A DNA stretch of 64,000 bases, from positions 1,302,001 through 1,366,000 of the forward strand of contig NZ_CP117781.1 in the NCBI RefSeq assembly GCF_028657905.1, given 5' to 3'. The position numbers and the translations under genes were made by a program. The notes under the pieces are model-generated. The model searched no databases, was not told the DNA's origin, and saw nothing but the letters and a program-made list of their open reading frames with translations. Positions 34,369 to 42,204 of this stretch are shown in pieces (within the stretch, counting starts at the first letter, position 1; every line of letters starts with the position of its first letter). The stretch comes from Burkholderia sp. FERM BP-3421. GTDB lineage: Bacteria > Pseudomonadota > Gammaproteobacteria > Burkholderiales > Burkholderiaceae.

Positions 34369-35349
34369 CTACCGCCCGCCTTCCTTGCCGTTTCGGCTTG
34401 CTTGCCCCCCGCCGCGCGGCGCGTGGGCTTCCGCGAGGTGGGTCTGGAACAGCAGCGCCGCGCGCGACGGTTGCGGCGAGCGGCGCAGCAGGCTCACGAA
34501 CCGGCACGCGTAATGGAAGCGCTGCGGCGCGATCGCCTGCATCAGGCCCTGGGTCTCGAAGCTGTGCGCATAGTGGTCGGGCAGGAAGCCGAGATACTTC
34601 CCGGACAGGATCAGCGTCGCGATCGACTCCTGGTCCGACGCGTTCGCGCTGCGCGTGAGCTTCGCGCGGTGGCTCAGTTCCATGTTCGGCGAATGAAAGC
34701 CGAGCCCGGCGAACGGATGGGCGCGGATCTGGCTCCAGGTCAGCCGCCCGTGCGGCGCGTCGAACAACGGGTGACGCATGCCGCAATACAGCAGCATGCG
34801 CTCGTCGAACAGCTCGCTGTAGACCAGGCTGCCGGAGTTGCGGTGCGCGGGGATGATCCCGATCTGATAGCTGCCGTCGATCACGCCGCGCTCCACCTCG
34901 TTGATCGACGCCACATGCAGGTTGAGCTGCACCTCGGGCGCCTCGTCGTGGAAGCGGCCGATCGCGTCGCCGAGACGCGCGTTCGGATTGGTCGCGGTCT
35001 TGTCGAACACGGCGATGTGCAGTTCGCCGCCCATCCGGTCGTGGATGCCGTCGACGCGGCTGCGGAACGCCTCCAGCGACGCCAGCAGCCGCAGCGTCTC
35101 CTCGTAGATCGCCTGCCCCTCGGGCGTCAGCGTGAAGCCCGCGCGGCCGCGCCGGCACAGCACGAGGCCGAGCCGGGTTTCGAGGTCCTTCACGTGGCGG
35201 CTGATGGTCGAGATGCCGATGTTCAGCTCTAGCTCGGCCGCGGCCATCCCGCCGCACTGCACCACGCCCTTGAACACGCGCAGCAGCCGCAGATCCATGT
35301 CGCTGAGCTGCCCGAGCAGCGCGCGACTCTTCGGTTTTCTTACTTGCAT
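34369..35349 (-). CDS. LysR-family transcriptional regulator of the beta-alanine genes
   Basis: A 326-residue LysR protein. The N-terminal winged helix (about residues 18-78) contains LRLLRVFKGVVQCGGMAAAE and the STISRHVKDLETRLG recognition helix. A type-2 periplasmic-binding-like effector domain follows. It is divergent from the beta-alanine transaminase gene, with 58 bp between starts, the classical arrangement of a LysR activator and its target. Its ligand is probably the amino-donor substrate or the semialdehyde; that is inference. The C-terminus is basic and low in complexity. Confidence 0.9.
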   Translation of the reverse strand: MQVRKPKSRALLGQLSDMDLRLLRVFKGVVQCGGMAAAELELNIGISTISRHVKDLETRLGLVLCRRGRAGFTLTPEGQAIYEETLRLLASLEAFRSRVDGIHDRMGGELHIAVFDKTATNPNARLGDAIGRFHDEAPEVQLNLHVASINEVERGVIDGSYQIGIIPAHRNSGSLVYSELFDERMLLYCGMRHPLFDAPHGRLTWSQIRAHPFAGLGFHSPNMELSHRAKLTRSANASDQESIATLILSGKYLGFLPDHYAHSFETQGLMQAIAPQRFHYACRFVSLLRRSPQPSRAALLFQTHLAEAHAPRGGGQASRNGKEGGR

Positions 35350-35407
35350 AAAAGCTCAAGTAAACATTGATATCGAGATATTCAAAAGACTAATCGGCGA
35401 GCCAACA

Positions 35408-36805
35408 ATGCGCAACATACCCATCAACGAGGAGCGCGCGGCGCTGACCGACATGACCGTTCTTACCGCACCCAATCAGGAAGAGACCCCCCGCACCGAC
35501 GCCGCGTGGCTCGATGCGCACTGGATGCCGTTTACCGGCAACCGGCAGTTCAAGACCGACCCGCGCATCATCGTCGAGGGCAAGGGCGCGTACTACACCG
35601 ACGCCGAGGGCCGCAAGATTTTCGACGGGCTGTCGGGTCTGTGGTGCTGCGGCCTCGGCCACGGCCGCGCCGAGATCACCGAGGCGGTGAGCCGCCAGAT
35701 CGGGCAGCTCGATTACGCGCCCGCGTTCCAGTTCGGCCACCCGACCTCGTTCGCGCTCGCGAACAAGCTGCGCGACCTGACCCCGGACGGCCTCGACTAC
35801 GTGTTCTTCACCGGTTCCGGCTCGGAAGCCACCGACACCTCGCTGAAGATGGCGCGCGCGTACTGGCGCGCGAAGGGCAAGGGCACGAAGACGCGCCTGA
35901 TCGGCCGCGAGAAGGGTTACCACGGCGTGAATTTCGGCGGGATCTCGGTGGGCGGCATCGGGGCCAACCGCAAGCTGTTCGGCCAGGGGATCGAGGCCGA
36001 CTTCCTGCCGCATACCCAGCTGGCCGCGAACGCGTTCTCGCGCGGGCAGCCGGAGCAGGGCGCGGAGCTGGCCGACCGCCTGCTCGACCTGATCACGCTG
36101 CATGACGCGTCGAACATCGCGGCGGTGATCGTCGAGCCGTTCGCCGGTTCGGCCGGCGTGATCGTGCCGCCGAAGGGATATCTGAAGCGGCTGCGCGAGA
36201 TCTGCACCGCGCACGACATCCTGCTGATCTTCGACGAGGTGATCACGGGCTTCGGCCGGACGGGCGCGTTGACCGGCGCGGAAGCGTTCGGCGTGACGCC
36301 CGACATCATGAACGTCGCGAAGCAGGTGACGAACGGCGCGCAACCGCTCGGCGCGGTGATCGCGAAGCGCGACATCTACGAGACCTTCATGGCCGCGGGC
36401 GGCCCCGAGTATCTGGTCGAATTCCCGCATGGCTATACCTACTCCGCGCACCCGGTCGCCTGCGCGGCGGGCCTCGCGGCGCTCGACCTGCTCGTCAAGG
36501 AAGACGCGATCGGCCGCGTGCGCGCGCTCGCGCCGCATTTCGAGGCCGCGGTGCACGGCCTGAAGGGCGCGCGCCATGTCGTCGATATCCGCAATTGCGG
36601 CCTCGCGGCCGGCCTGTCGATCGAGCACGCGCCCGGCGAGCCGGCGCGCCGCCCGTACGAGATCGCGATGCGCTGCTGGCAGAAGGGCTTCTACGTGCGC
36701 TACGGCGGCGACACGATCCAGCTCGCGCCGCCGTTCATCTCGGAGGCGCGCGAGATCGACAACCTGATCCAGGCGCTCCACGACGCGCTGCACGAGGTCG
36801 ACTGA
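35408..36805 (+). CDS. bauA: Omega-amino acid (beta-alanine)-pyruvate transaminase
   Basis: A 465-residue class III aminotransferase. The N-terminal DAHWMPFTGNRQFK is the signature of the omega-amino-acid:pyruvate branch. The PLP ring contact is in FDEVITGFGR (275-284) and the Schiff-base lysine is Lys305 in NVAKQVTNG. It moves the amino group of beta-alanine or related omega-amino acids to pyruvate, giving malonate semialdehyde and alanine. ATG 35408 has GGCGAG 7 bases upstream; ATG 35453 is an alternative. It is followed by the CoA-acylating dehydrogenase that uses its product, and faces a LysR regulator. Confidence 0.9.
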   Translation: MRNIPINEERAALTDMTVLTAPNQEETPRTDAAWLDAHWMPFTGNRQFKTDPRIIVEGKGAYYTDAEGRKIFDGLSGLWCCGLGHGRAEITEAVSRQIGQLDYAPAFQFGHPTSFALANKLRDLTPDGLDYVFFTGSGSEATDTSLKMARAYWRAKGKGTKTRLIGREKGYHGVNFGGISVGGIGANRKLFGQGIEADFLPHTQLAANAFSRGQPEQGAELADRLLDLITLHDASNIAAVIVEPFAGSAGVIVPPKGYLKRLREICTAHDILLIFDEVITGFGRTGALTGAEAFGVTPDIMNVAKQVTNGAQPLGAVIAKRDIYETFMAAGGPEYLVEFPHGYTYSAHPVACAAGLAALDLLVKEDAIGRVRALAPHFEAAVHGLKGARHVVDIRNCGLAAGLSIEHAPGEPARRPYEIAMRCWQKGFYVRYGGDTIQLAPPFISEAREIDNLIQALHDALHEVD

Positions 36806-36824
36806 CGCCTCCGCATCCCATCGC

Positions 36825-36847
36825 GCCGGCCGCGCGTCGCGGCCGGC
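36825..36847 (+). promoter_or_regulatory. Perfect 10-bp hairpin between bauA and the dehydrogenase gene
   Basis: GCCGGCCGCG (36825-36834) pairs with CGCGGCCGGC (36838-36847) over a 3-base loop. With no T tract it is probably an mRNA processing or stability element, or a weak attenuator within the operon. Confidence 0.45.
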
Positions 36848-36896
36848 GTCGTATTCAACCGCATTCGCCCGATTGCATTTGCATGGAAAGAAAGTC

Positions 36897-38414
36897 ATGA
36901 AACACGACAGCAACGTCACGTCCACTGTGGGGCACCTGATCGACGGCCAGCGCGTCGACGGCGGTAGCCGCGTCCAGCCGGTGTTCAACCCGGCGACGGG
37001 CGTGTCCGGGCGCAGCGTCGCGCTGGCCGACCGGGTGACCGTCGAGGCGGCGATCGCATCCGCGCAGGCCGCCTATCCCGCCTGGCGCAACACGCCGCCG
37101 CTCAAGCGCGCGCGCGTGATGAGCCGGCTCAAGACGCTGCTCGAGGAGCATGCCGACGAACTGTGCGCGCTGATCACGGCCGAGCACGGCAAGGTGCTGC
37201 CCGATGCGCTCGGCGAACTGCAGCGCGGCATCGAGAACGTCGAGTACGCGAGCTACGCGCCGGAGCTGCTGAAGGGCGAGCACAGCAAGAACGTCGGGCC
37301 GGCGATCGATTCGTGGAGCGAGTTCCAGGCGCTCGGCGTGGTCGCGGGGATCACGCCGTTCAATTTCCCGGTGATGGTGCCGCTGTGGATGTGGCCGATG
37401 GCCGTGGCGTGCGGGAATACCTTCGTGCTGAAGCCGTCGGAGCGCACGCCGTCGTCGACGCTGCGGATGGCCGAACTGGCGCTCGAGGCCGGCTTGCCGC
37501 CCGGGGTGCTGAATGTCGTGAACGGCGACAAGGAGGCCGTCGACACGATCCTGACCGATCCGCGCGTGAAGGCCGTGAGCTTCGTCGGCTCCACGCCGAT
37601 CGCCGAATACATCTACACGACGGGTTGCGCGCACGGCAAGCGCGTACAGGCGCTGGGCGGCGCGAAGAACTTCGCGGTCGTGATGCCGGACGCCGATATC
37701 GGCAATGCGGTCAACGCGCTGATGGGCGCGGCGTACGGTTCGTGCGGCGAGCGCTGCATGGCGATCCCGCTGGTGGTCGCGGTGGGCGACGAGACCGCGG
37801 ATGCGGTGGTCGCGGGCCTCACGGCCGAGATTGCGAAGATGAAGGTCGGGCCGGGCGTCGAGCAGGGCAGCGACATGGGCCCGCTCGTGACGCAGCAGCA
37901 TTTCGACAAGGTGAAGGGCTTCGTCGATGCGGGCGTCGCGGCCGGCGCGACGCTGGTGGTGGACGGGCGTTCGGTGAAGGTCGACGGGCACGACGGCGGG
38001 TACTACCTCGGGCCCTGCCTGTTCGATCACGTGAAGCCCGGCATGCCGATCTATCAGCACGAGATCTTCGGGCCGGTGCTCGGCGTGGTGCGGGTCAGGT
38101 CGCTCGACGAGGCGATGGCCCTGATCGACGCGCATGAATACGGTAACGGCACGTGCCTGTTCACGCGCGACGGCGAGGCGGCGCGCTGGTTCAGCGACAA
38201 CATCCAGGTCGGGATGGTCGGGATCAACGTCCCGCTGCCGGTGCCGGTCGCGTATCACTCGTTCGGCGGCTGGAAGCGTTCGCTGTTCGGCGACCTGCAT
38301 GCGTATGGTCCGGATGCGGTGCGCTTCTATACGAAACGCAAGACGATCACGCAGCGCTGGCCGTCGGCGGGTGTGCGGGAAGGGACGGTGTTCAGTTTTC
38401 CGTCGAACCGGTGA
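36897..38414 (+). CDS. mmsA: CoA-acylating methylmalonate/malonate-semialdehyde dehydrogenase
   Basis: A 505-residue aldehyde dehydrogenase of the MmsA family. It has the NAD-binding GITPFNFPVMVPLWMWPMA stretch (151-169), FVGSTPIAEYIY (229-240), and catalytic Cys287 in GERCMAIP. It converts malonate semialdehyde to acetyl-CoA, or methylmalonate semialdehyde to propionyl-CoA, using NAD and CoA. Beside bauA it matches Pseudomonas BauC, which handles the beta-alanine product. GGAAAGAAAG precedes ATG 36897. It is the last gene of the operon and ends at an intrinsic terminator. Confidence 0.9.
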   Translation: MKHDSNVTSTVGHLIDGQRVDGGSRVQPVFNPATGVSGRSVALADRVTVEAAIASAQAAYPAWRNTPPLKRARVMSRLKTLLEEHADELCALITAEHGKVLPDALGELQRGIENVEYASYAPELLKGEHSKNVGPAIDSWSEFQALGVVAGITPFNFPVMVPLWMWPMAVACGNTFVLKPSERTPSSTLRMAELALEAGLPPGVLNVVNGDKEAVDTILTDPRVKAVSFVGSTPIAEYIYTTGCAHGKRVQALGGAKNFAVVMPDADIGNAVNALMGAAYGSCGERCMAIPLVVAVGDETADAVVAGLTAEIAKMKVGPGVEQGSDMGPLVTQQHFDKVKGFVDAGVAAGATLVVDGRSVKVDGHDGGYYLGPCLFDHVKPGMPIYQHEIFGPVLGVVRVRSLDEAMALIDAHEYGNGTCLFTRDGEAARWFSDNIQVGMVGINVPLPVPVAYHSFGGWKRSLFGDLHAYGPDAVRFYTKRKTITQRWPSAGVREGTVFSFPSNR

Positions 38415-38436
38415 AGGAATCCGTGTAGGCAGGAAG

Positions 38437-38459
38437 CCCGCCGTCAGGCGGGTTTTTTT
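38437..38459 (+). terminator. Intrinsic terminator of the beta-alanine operon
   Basis: CCCGCC, a GTCA loop and GGCGGG are followed directly by seven T residues, 22 bp after the dehydrogenase stop. This is the clearest rho-independent terminator in the window. Confidence 0.92.
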
Positions 38460-38694
38460 ATGGTGTGGCGGATGAGCGGGCAGGCGGTTCGGAAATGCCG
38501 CGGGGTCGTATTTGGCGCAGGTCTGCGAGCACCGGTCTTTTTGCGATTTATTGTGCGTGGATGATTGCCGCATCGGCGGCGTGACGTATTATTTCGACCG
38601 CATCGATAGATTCTTTTGATCCTCTATACCGCGCGCGTTCGATGTTTTCCGGTTGCGACGACGAACCGCGTGTTGCCTTGAAGGAGCGGTGTCA

Positions 38695-38742
38695 ATGAAA
38701 TCAATCAGCCTGAGGTGGGCAATTGGGCGGCATCCGTCATGA
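38695..38742 (+). CDS. Possible 15-codon leader peptide coupled to the next gene
   Basis: AAGGAG at 38681-38686 is the best ribosome binding site in the region, and ATG 38695 lies 8 bases behind it. The frame gives a 15-residue basic peptide and stops at TGA 38740-38742. Its stop overlaps the ATG of the isochorismatase-fold gene (ATGA). This is a classic coupling geometry, so translation of the short frame may load ribosomes onto the next gene. Chance cannot be excluded for so short a frame. Confidence 0.4.
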   Translation: MKSISLRWAIGRHPS

Positions 38743-39389
38743 ACCCGGACAACCTGGCGGGTGGCGCACCGGCAAGCCGCGTGAACGTCGCCGGCGGCGC
38801 AGCCGAACGGCAGGCGCGCGCGCCGCTTCCGGCCGTCACGCCGGCGCGGACCGCGCTTCTCGTCATGCATTACCAGACCGACATCCTCGCGCTCTTCCCC
38901 GAGGTCGCGCCGGGGTTGCTCGCCCGCACGCGGGCGTTATGCGATGCGGCGCGCGCGCGGGGCGTCAGCGTCTATTTCGCCAATCTCCGTTTCAGCCCCG
39001 GCTATCCGGAAGTCAGCCCCTCGAACAAGAACGGGCAGGGTATCAAGCAGCTCGGCCTGTTCGTCGAGGATCGGCTCTCGCCGGACCTGGGCCGGCAAGC
39101 GCATGAACCGATCGTCCTCGCGCATCGCGCCAGCGTGTTCTACGGCACCGATCTGCAGGTGCGCCTGTCCGCGCAAGGGATCGATTCGCTGATCATGGTC
39201 GGCATCGCCTCGACCGGCGTCGTACTCTCGTCCGTCGCCTATGCGAGCGATGCGGACTTTCGCCTGTATACGGTCAAGGATTGCTGCTACGACCCGGATC
39301 AGGTCGTCCATGAGCATCTGTTCTCCACGGCCTTCGATTCGCGCACCACGGTGTTGTCGATCGAGGCAGTGTTGGCGTGGCTCGCCTAG
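38739..39389 (+). CDS. Isochorismatase-fold protein lacking the usual catalytic residues
   Basis: A 216-residue alpha/beta protein of the isochorismatase/cysteine hydrolase superfamily. The first strand reads ALLVMHYQTDI where active members have DxQxD, so the catalytic Asp is His. The nucleophile strand reads VGIASTGVVLSSV where active members have Cys, so the nucleophile is replaced by Val. It may have a different chemistry or a binding role. ATG 38739 overlaps the stop of the short coupled frame; GTG 38715 is an alternative start. No partner genes are evident. Confidence 0.82.
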   Translation: MNPDNLAGGAPASRVNVAGGAAERQARAPLPAVTPARTALLVMHYQTDILALFPEVAPGLLARTRALCDAARARGVSVYFANLRFSPGYPEVSPSNKNGQGIKQLGLFVEDRLSPDLGRQAHEPIVLAHRASVFYGTDLQVRLSAQGIDSLIMVGIASTGVVLSSVAYASDADFRLYTVKDCCYDPDQVVHEHLFSTAFDSRTTVLSIEAVLAWLA

Positions 39390-39495
39390 GCCGGCGCCGC
39401 CGCGCATTCGTCCTGCGCGCGCCGGCTGGATGAGGCGATCGGGTCGACGCATGCGGCGCGACCTGATCGATCCGCTGGCCGGTTCGATGCCGCGC

Positions 39496-39864
39496 TCAGG
39501 CCTCGGGCTTGTGGCAAACCAGTTCGATGTTGTGCCCGTCCGGATCTATGACGAATGCCGCGTAGTAATGCGCGTGATAGCGCGGGCGCAGGCCCGGCGC
39601 GCCGTTGTCCTTGCCGCCCGCCGCCAGCGCCGCGCGATGGAACGCGTCGACCTGCTCGCGGTTCTCCGCCACGAAGGCCAGGTGCAGATGCGCGGGCTTC
39701 TCCTGGGCCGGAAACAGGCACAGCGACGTCTTGCCGTCCGAGCTGAGTTCGATGCCGAGTTCGCCTTCGTGCACGACCGCGATGCCGAGTGGTTCGAGTG
39801 CCTTGAGGTAGAACGCCTTGCTCGTCGCATAGTCGCTGACGCCGAATACCACATGATCAAACAT
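39496..39864 (-). CDS. VOC-family (glyoxalase/bleomycin-resistance fold) protein
   Basis: A 122-residue protein with the paired beta-alpha-beta-beta-beta modules of the vicinal oxygen chelate family. The N-terminal FDHVVFGVSDYATSKAFY carries the first metal-type His, and DPDGHNIELVCH the C-terminal Glu. HLHLAF in the middle gives a further His. Members chelate a metal and act as lyases, dioxygenases or drug-binding proteins. ATG 39864 gives the natural start. It converges on the isochorismatase-fold gene, and the substrate is unknown. Confidence 0.86.
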   Translation of the reverse strand: MFDHVVFGVSDYATSKAFYLKALEPLGIAVVHEGELGIELSSDGKTSLCLFPAQEKPAHLHLAFVAENREQVDAFHRAALAAGGKDNGAPGLRPRYHAHYYAAFVIDPDGHNIELVCHKPEA

Positions 39865-39995
39865 GGGATTTCCTGTCCAGAAATGGGTGGGCCGGGCTCG
39901 AATCATGCTCGAATTCAATTCCCGACGAAAGGCGCGGATTTCCCGGAGAACCGTTCCGTCGGTCAGGTTCGGGTGAGAAGCCGATTAGCCATGCA

Positions 39996-40523
39996 ATGGC
40001 CGGCATCGTTCACGTCGCCTTGCCCGGCATGCTGACTCTCCTCCCTCTTATAAAAGCGTCGCCCGACGATTACTCGAGCGTGCTGCGGATCTTTCTCGAA
40101 TCTCCGTCTTACGTCGAACTTCACGAGGGCCGCTCGCCTTCTTCAGCCGACGTCGAGGATTTCTTCGACGGCAAGCCCGACAGCAAGGATGCATCGGACA
40201 AGGCGGTCTATGGCCTCTATGTCGACGGCGACATGATCGGCTGCGCCGACGTGATCCGTGCGTTTCCGCACGACGGCTGCGCCTGGATCGGCTTGTTGCT
40301 TTTTTCCGAGCGGCACCGGGGACGAGGCCATGGCGCGAGCGCACTGGCGCTGATCGAAGCCATCGCGCGCGAGTGGGGATGCGTCAGCATGCAAATCGCG
40401 ACGCTCGCCACGAATCTGCGTGGGCATGCGTTCTGGCGGCGCGAAGGTTTCCAGGAACGTTCCCGGGCGAGCAATCCGCGATTCCCGGCCGAGCTTGTCG
40501 TCATGGAACGGGCGATCGAATAA
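39996..40523 (+). CDS. GNAT-family N-acetyltransferase
   Basis: A 175-residue acetyltransferase. The acetyl-CoA loop is RHRGRGHGASAL (about residues 107-118), after the CAWIGLLLF strand. The AFWRREGFQERSR segment is typical of the C-terminal half. It acetylates an unknown amine in the cytosol. The start is uncertain: ATG 39996 is used here, but ATG 40029 would begin directly at the first strand (MLTLLPLIKAS), and neither has a strong ribosome binding site. It is divergent from the VOC gene. Confidence 0.84.
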   Translation: MAGIVHVALPGMLTLLPLIKASPDDYSSVLRIFLESPSYVELHEGRSPSSADVEDFFDGKPDSKDASDKAVYGLYVDGDMIGCADVIRAFPHDGCAWIGLLLFSERHRGRGHGASALALIEAIAREWGCVSMQIATLATNLRGHAFWRREGFQERSRASNPRFPAELVVMERAIE

Positions 40524-40720
40524 AAAAATAAGCGAGCGGCAGCCGGTGGCGCGCAGCGAAATATCGCTGCTGCCGCCGACGCCGCATCACTTGAGGTCGC
40601 TGATGCCGTGCATCGATCGGGATGAACCGGTGGAACGGCAAAGGCGTCGGGTGGCAGAGCCGGCGTGTGTGCGACAGGATGCCGCCGGTGACGGTTCGCT
40701 GTCTCGGGAGCCGGTCAGTC

Positions 40721-41091
40721 ATGGTTCCGGTCCGCGTCAAGGCGATCCTTCGTCGGCGGCGGCATGTTCTGTTCTTGCGCAATCCTCGTGGCGAATGGGA
40801 ATTGCCCTGCGGGCGACCCGGATTCGGCGAGTCGCTCGAAGCGGTGCTGATACGGGACGTGCGCGAGGAATGCGCGCGGTGGTGTCGAGCGCGCGCTATG
40901 TCGGCAGCAGGCCGTTCGCGGCGATTCCCGGGAAATTCGCGCTGGTCGTCTGTTTCGACCGCGAATTCGACGCGCGCGATATCTTGTTCAGCGATGAACA
41001 CGAGGGTTCCGCGTGGATCGACCTCGATCAGCCCCGGCCGCTGACTCTCCCGTTGTGCTATTGGACCTTCTGCCTGTTTGGCGACGCATGA
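40721..41091 (+). pseudogene. Nudix hydrolase, frameshifted
   Basis: The first frame carries an intact Nudix box: WELPCGRPGFG, then ESLEAVL and RDVREEC, matching GX5EX7REUXEE. Immediately after REEC (about 40864-40875) the coding potential moves to another frame, which continues AVVSSARYVGSRPF and CFDREFDARDILFSDEHEG to a stop at 41091. Adding one base near 40873 joins the halves into a normal protein of about 125 residues. Family members cleave nucleoside-diphosphate-linked compounds. It is either inactivated or a sequencing indel. The start at 40721 is approximate. Confidence 0.72.
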
Positions 41092-41224
41092 GGCGAAGGA
41101 ATCGATTGCCGGCGATCGTCGGCGTGCGCCGGACGAAACGCGCGCTTGGTGGCGCGCGTGCTCCGGGTTTTCCGGCGCGAAGCCGGCGGCGTTGCGGGCG
41201 ACGCCGGCCGCGTTGCTCTGGTGT

Positions 41225-41599
41225 TTACGGCTTGACCGCGTGCCAGACGTCCTTGAAGCCATCGCCTTTCATATCGCCCTTGGCCATGTCCTTCTGGAAG
41301 AAATACAGCGGCTTGCCCTTGTACGCCCATTGCTGCGCACCGTCGTCGCGCTTGATGATCGTATAGTCGCCCATCGCGTGATCGGTCGCGCTGGCCTTGT
41401 ACGGCGGCCAGTAGGTCTCGCAGGGGCCATTGCAGGCGCTCTTGCCGGCGTTCGCCGGATCCTTGTCGAAGGTGTAGAGCGTCATCCCGTTCGCGGCGAC
41501 CAGCATGCCGCCCGACGCCATCGCCGGCATATCGTCGGCCTGAGCGGCGAACGAGGCGAGGCTGAACAATACAGCACCGGCAACCAAGGCAATCTTCAT
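41225..41599 (-). CDS. Small secreted repeat protein (COG4315 type)
   Basis: A 124-residue exported protein. The signal peptide ends near AAQA (about residues 17-20). The mature part has two copies of the short secreted-repeat motif. The first is NGMTLYTFDKDPANAGKSAC with CNGPCETYWPP; the second is around KRDDGAQQWAYKGKPLYFF, followed by DGFKDVWHAV. Cys pairs and aromatic residues are conserved in this family of unknown function, often periplasmic. AGGAG lies upstream of ATG 41599. It stands alone. Confidence 0.85.
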   Translation of the reverse strand: MKIALVAGAVLFSLASFAAQADDMPAMASGGMLVAANGMTLYTFDKDPANAGKSACNGPCETYWPPYKASATDHAMGDYTIIKRDDGAQQWAYKGKPLYFFQKDMAKGDMKGDGFKDVWHAVKP

Positions 41600-42204
41600 G
41601 TTGTTATCTCCTGTTGATGTGACACGACATGGGTAAAACCGGGAACGCCGATTGTTGCGCGCCGTGCAGTCATTTTCTCGGTGTGTTGCCGTATGGTCGG
41701 CTTTCGCGCAACGACGACACGTCGAACTGCCGATTGCCGATTGCCGGCACGACGTTCGTCTGGATGCCACGATGCAGCAATCTACTCCTTTTCTTTTCCC
41801 GTCTCCACTGGGCCTGTCCACCGTCGATGAACGGCTGCCGGGGTGCAAAAAAACCGCATTCGGCGTTTGGCCGAGCCCAATGCGCTCATCGGTCGGGAGT
41901 CGGCGCGCCGTTCATCTCGTCGCCGTGACCGGTCGGCCGCCGACACAGGATCGCCAACAGGAGGTCAAGGCAAACTGAAGTTCCGCGTAGAGAGGCGGCT
42001 TCAGGCAATGGCTGGAAGAGGATGGTGGTTGGCGGACGTCCATGAGCCGGCCGCTGTTCTGAGCGATGGCAAGCAATAGGGCGGTGCCGAAGGGCACCGC
42101 CTCGATACGGCATTGGCGTGTGGACGATGGATCGTCCCTCACCATCGAGCCTCTTGTCCCGGATCCGGGTGCTTTTTTCGGTTAGGTTTTTGTTTATGCA
42201 ATTT
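41600..42204. other. Intergenic region between the secreted-repeat gene and the adhesin gene
   Basis: About 600 bp, GC lower than average. It holds the promoter of the secreted-repeat gene on the left and a strong hairpin at 42080-42101 on the right, downstream of the adhesin stop. A 12-bp palindrome (CCCGGATCCGGG, 42158-42169) sits just beyond. Small frames here show no convincing coding signature. Confidence 0.45.
42080..42101 (-). terminator. Candidate terminator of the adhesin gene
   Basis: GCGGTGCC (42081-42088) pairs perfectly with GGCACCGC (42093-42100) over a GAAG loop, with one more G-C pair outside. It is about 100 bp downstream of the adhesin stop. No clear T tract follows on the minus strand. 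Confidence 0.5.

Noticed and set aside
34016..34658. Arg/Pro/Ala/Thr-rich repeat proteins read from the 7-bp array in several frames
   Set aside because: The unit is stop-free in all six frames. There is no ribosome binding site, and the frames end in DNA antisense to the LysR gene.
33770..35359. A 529-codon minus-strand frame through the LysR gene and the array
   Set aside because: It is out of frame with the clearly conserved LysR protein at 34369-35349.
39991..40035. A short frame overlapping the alternative GNAT start, resembling the leader at 38695
   Set aside because: Unlike the other leader it has no Shine-Dalgarno sequence, so the overlap is probably chance.
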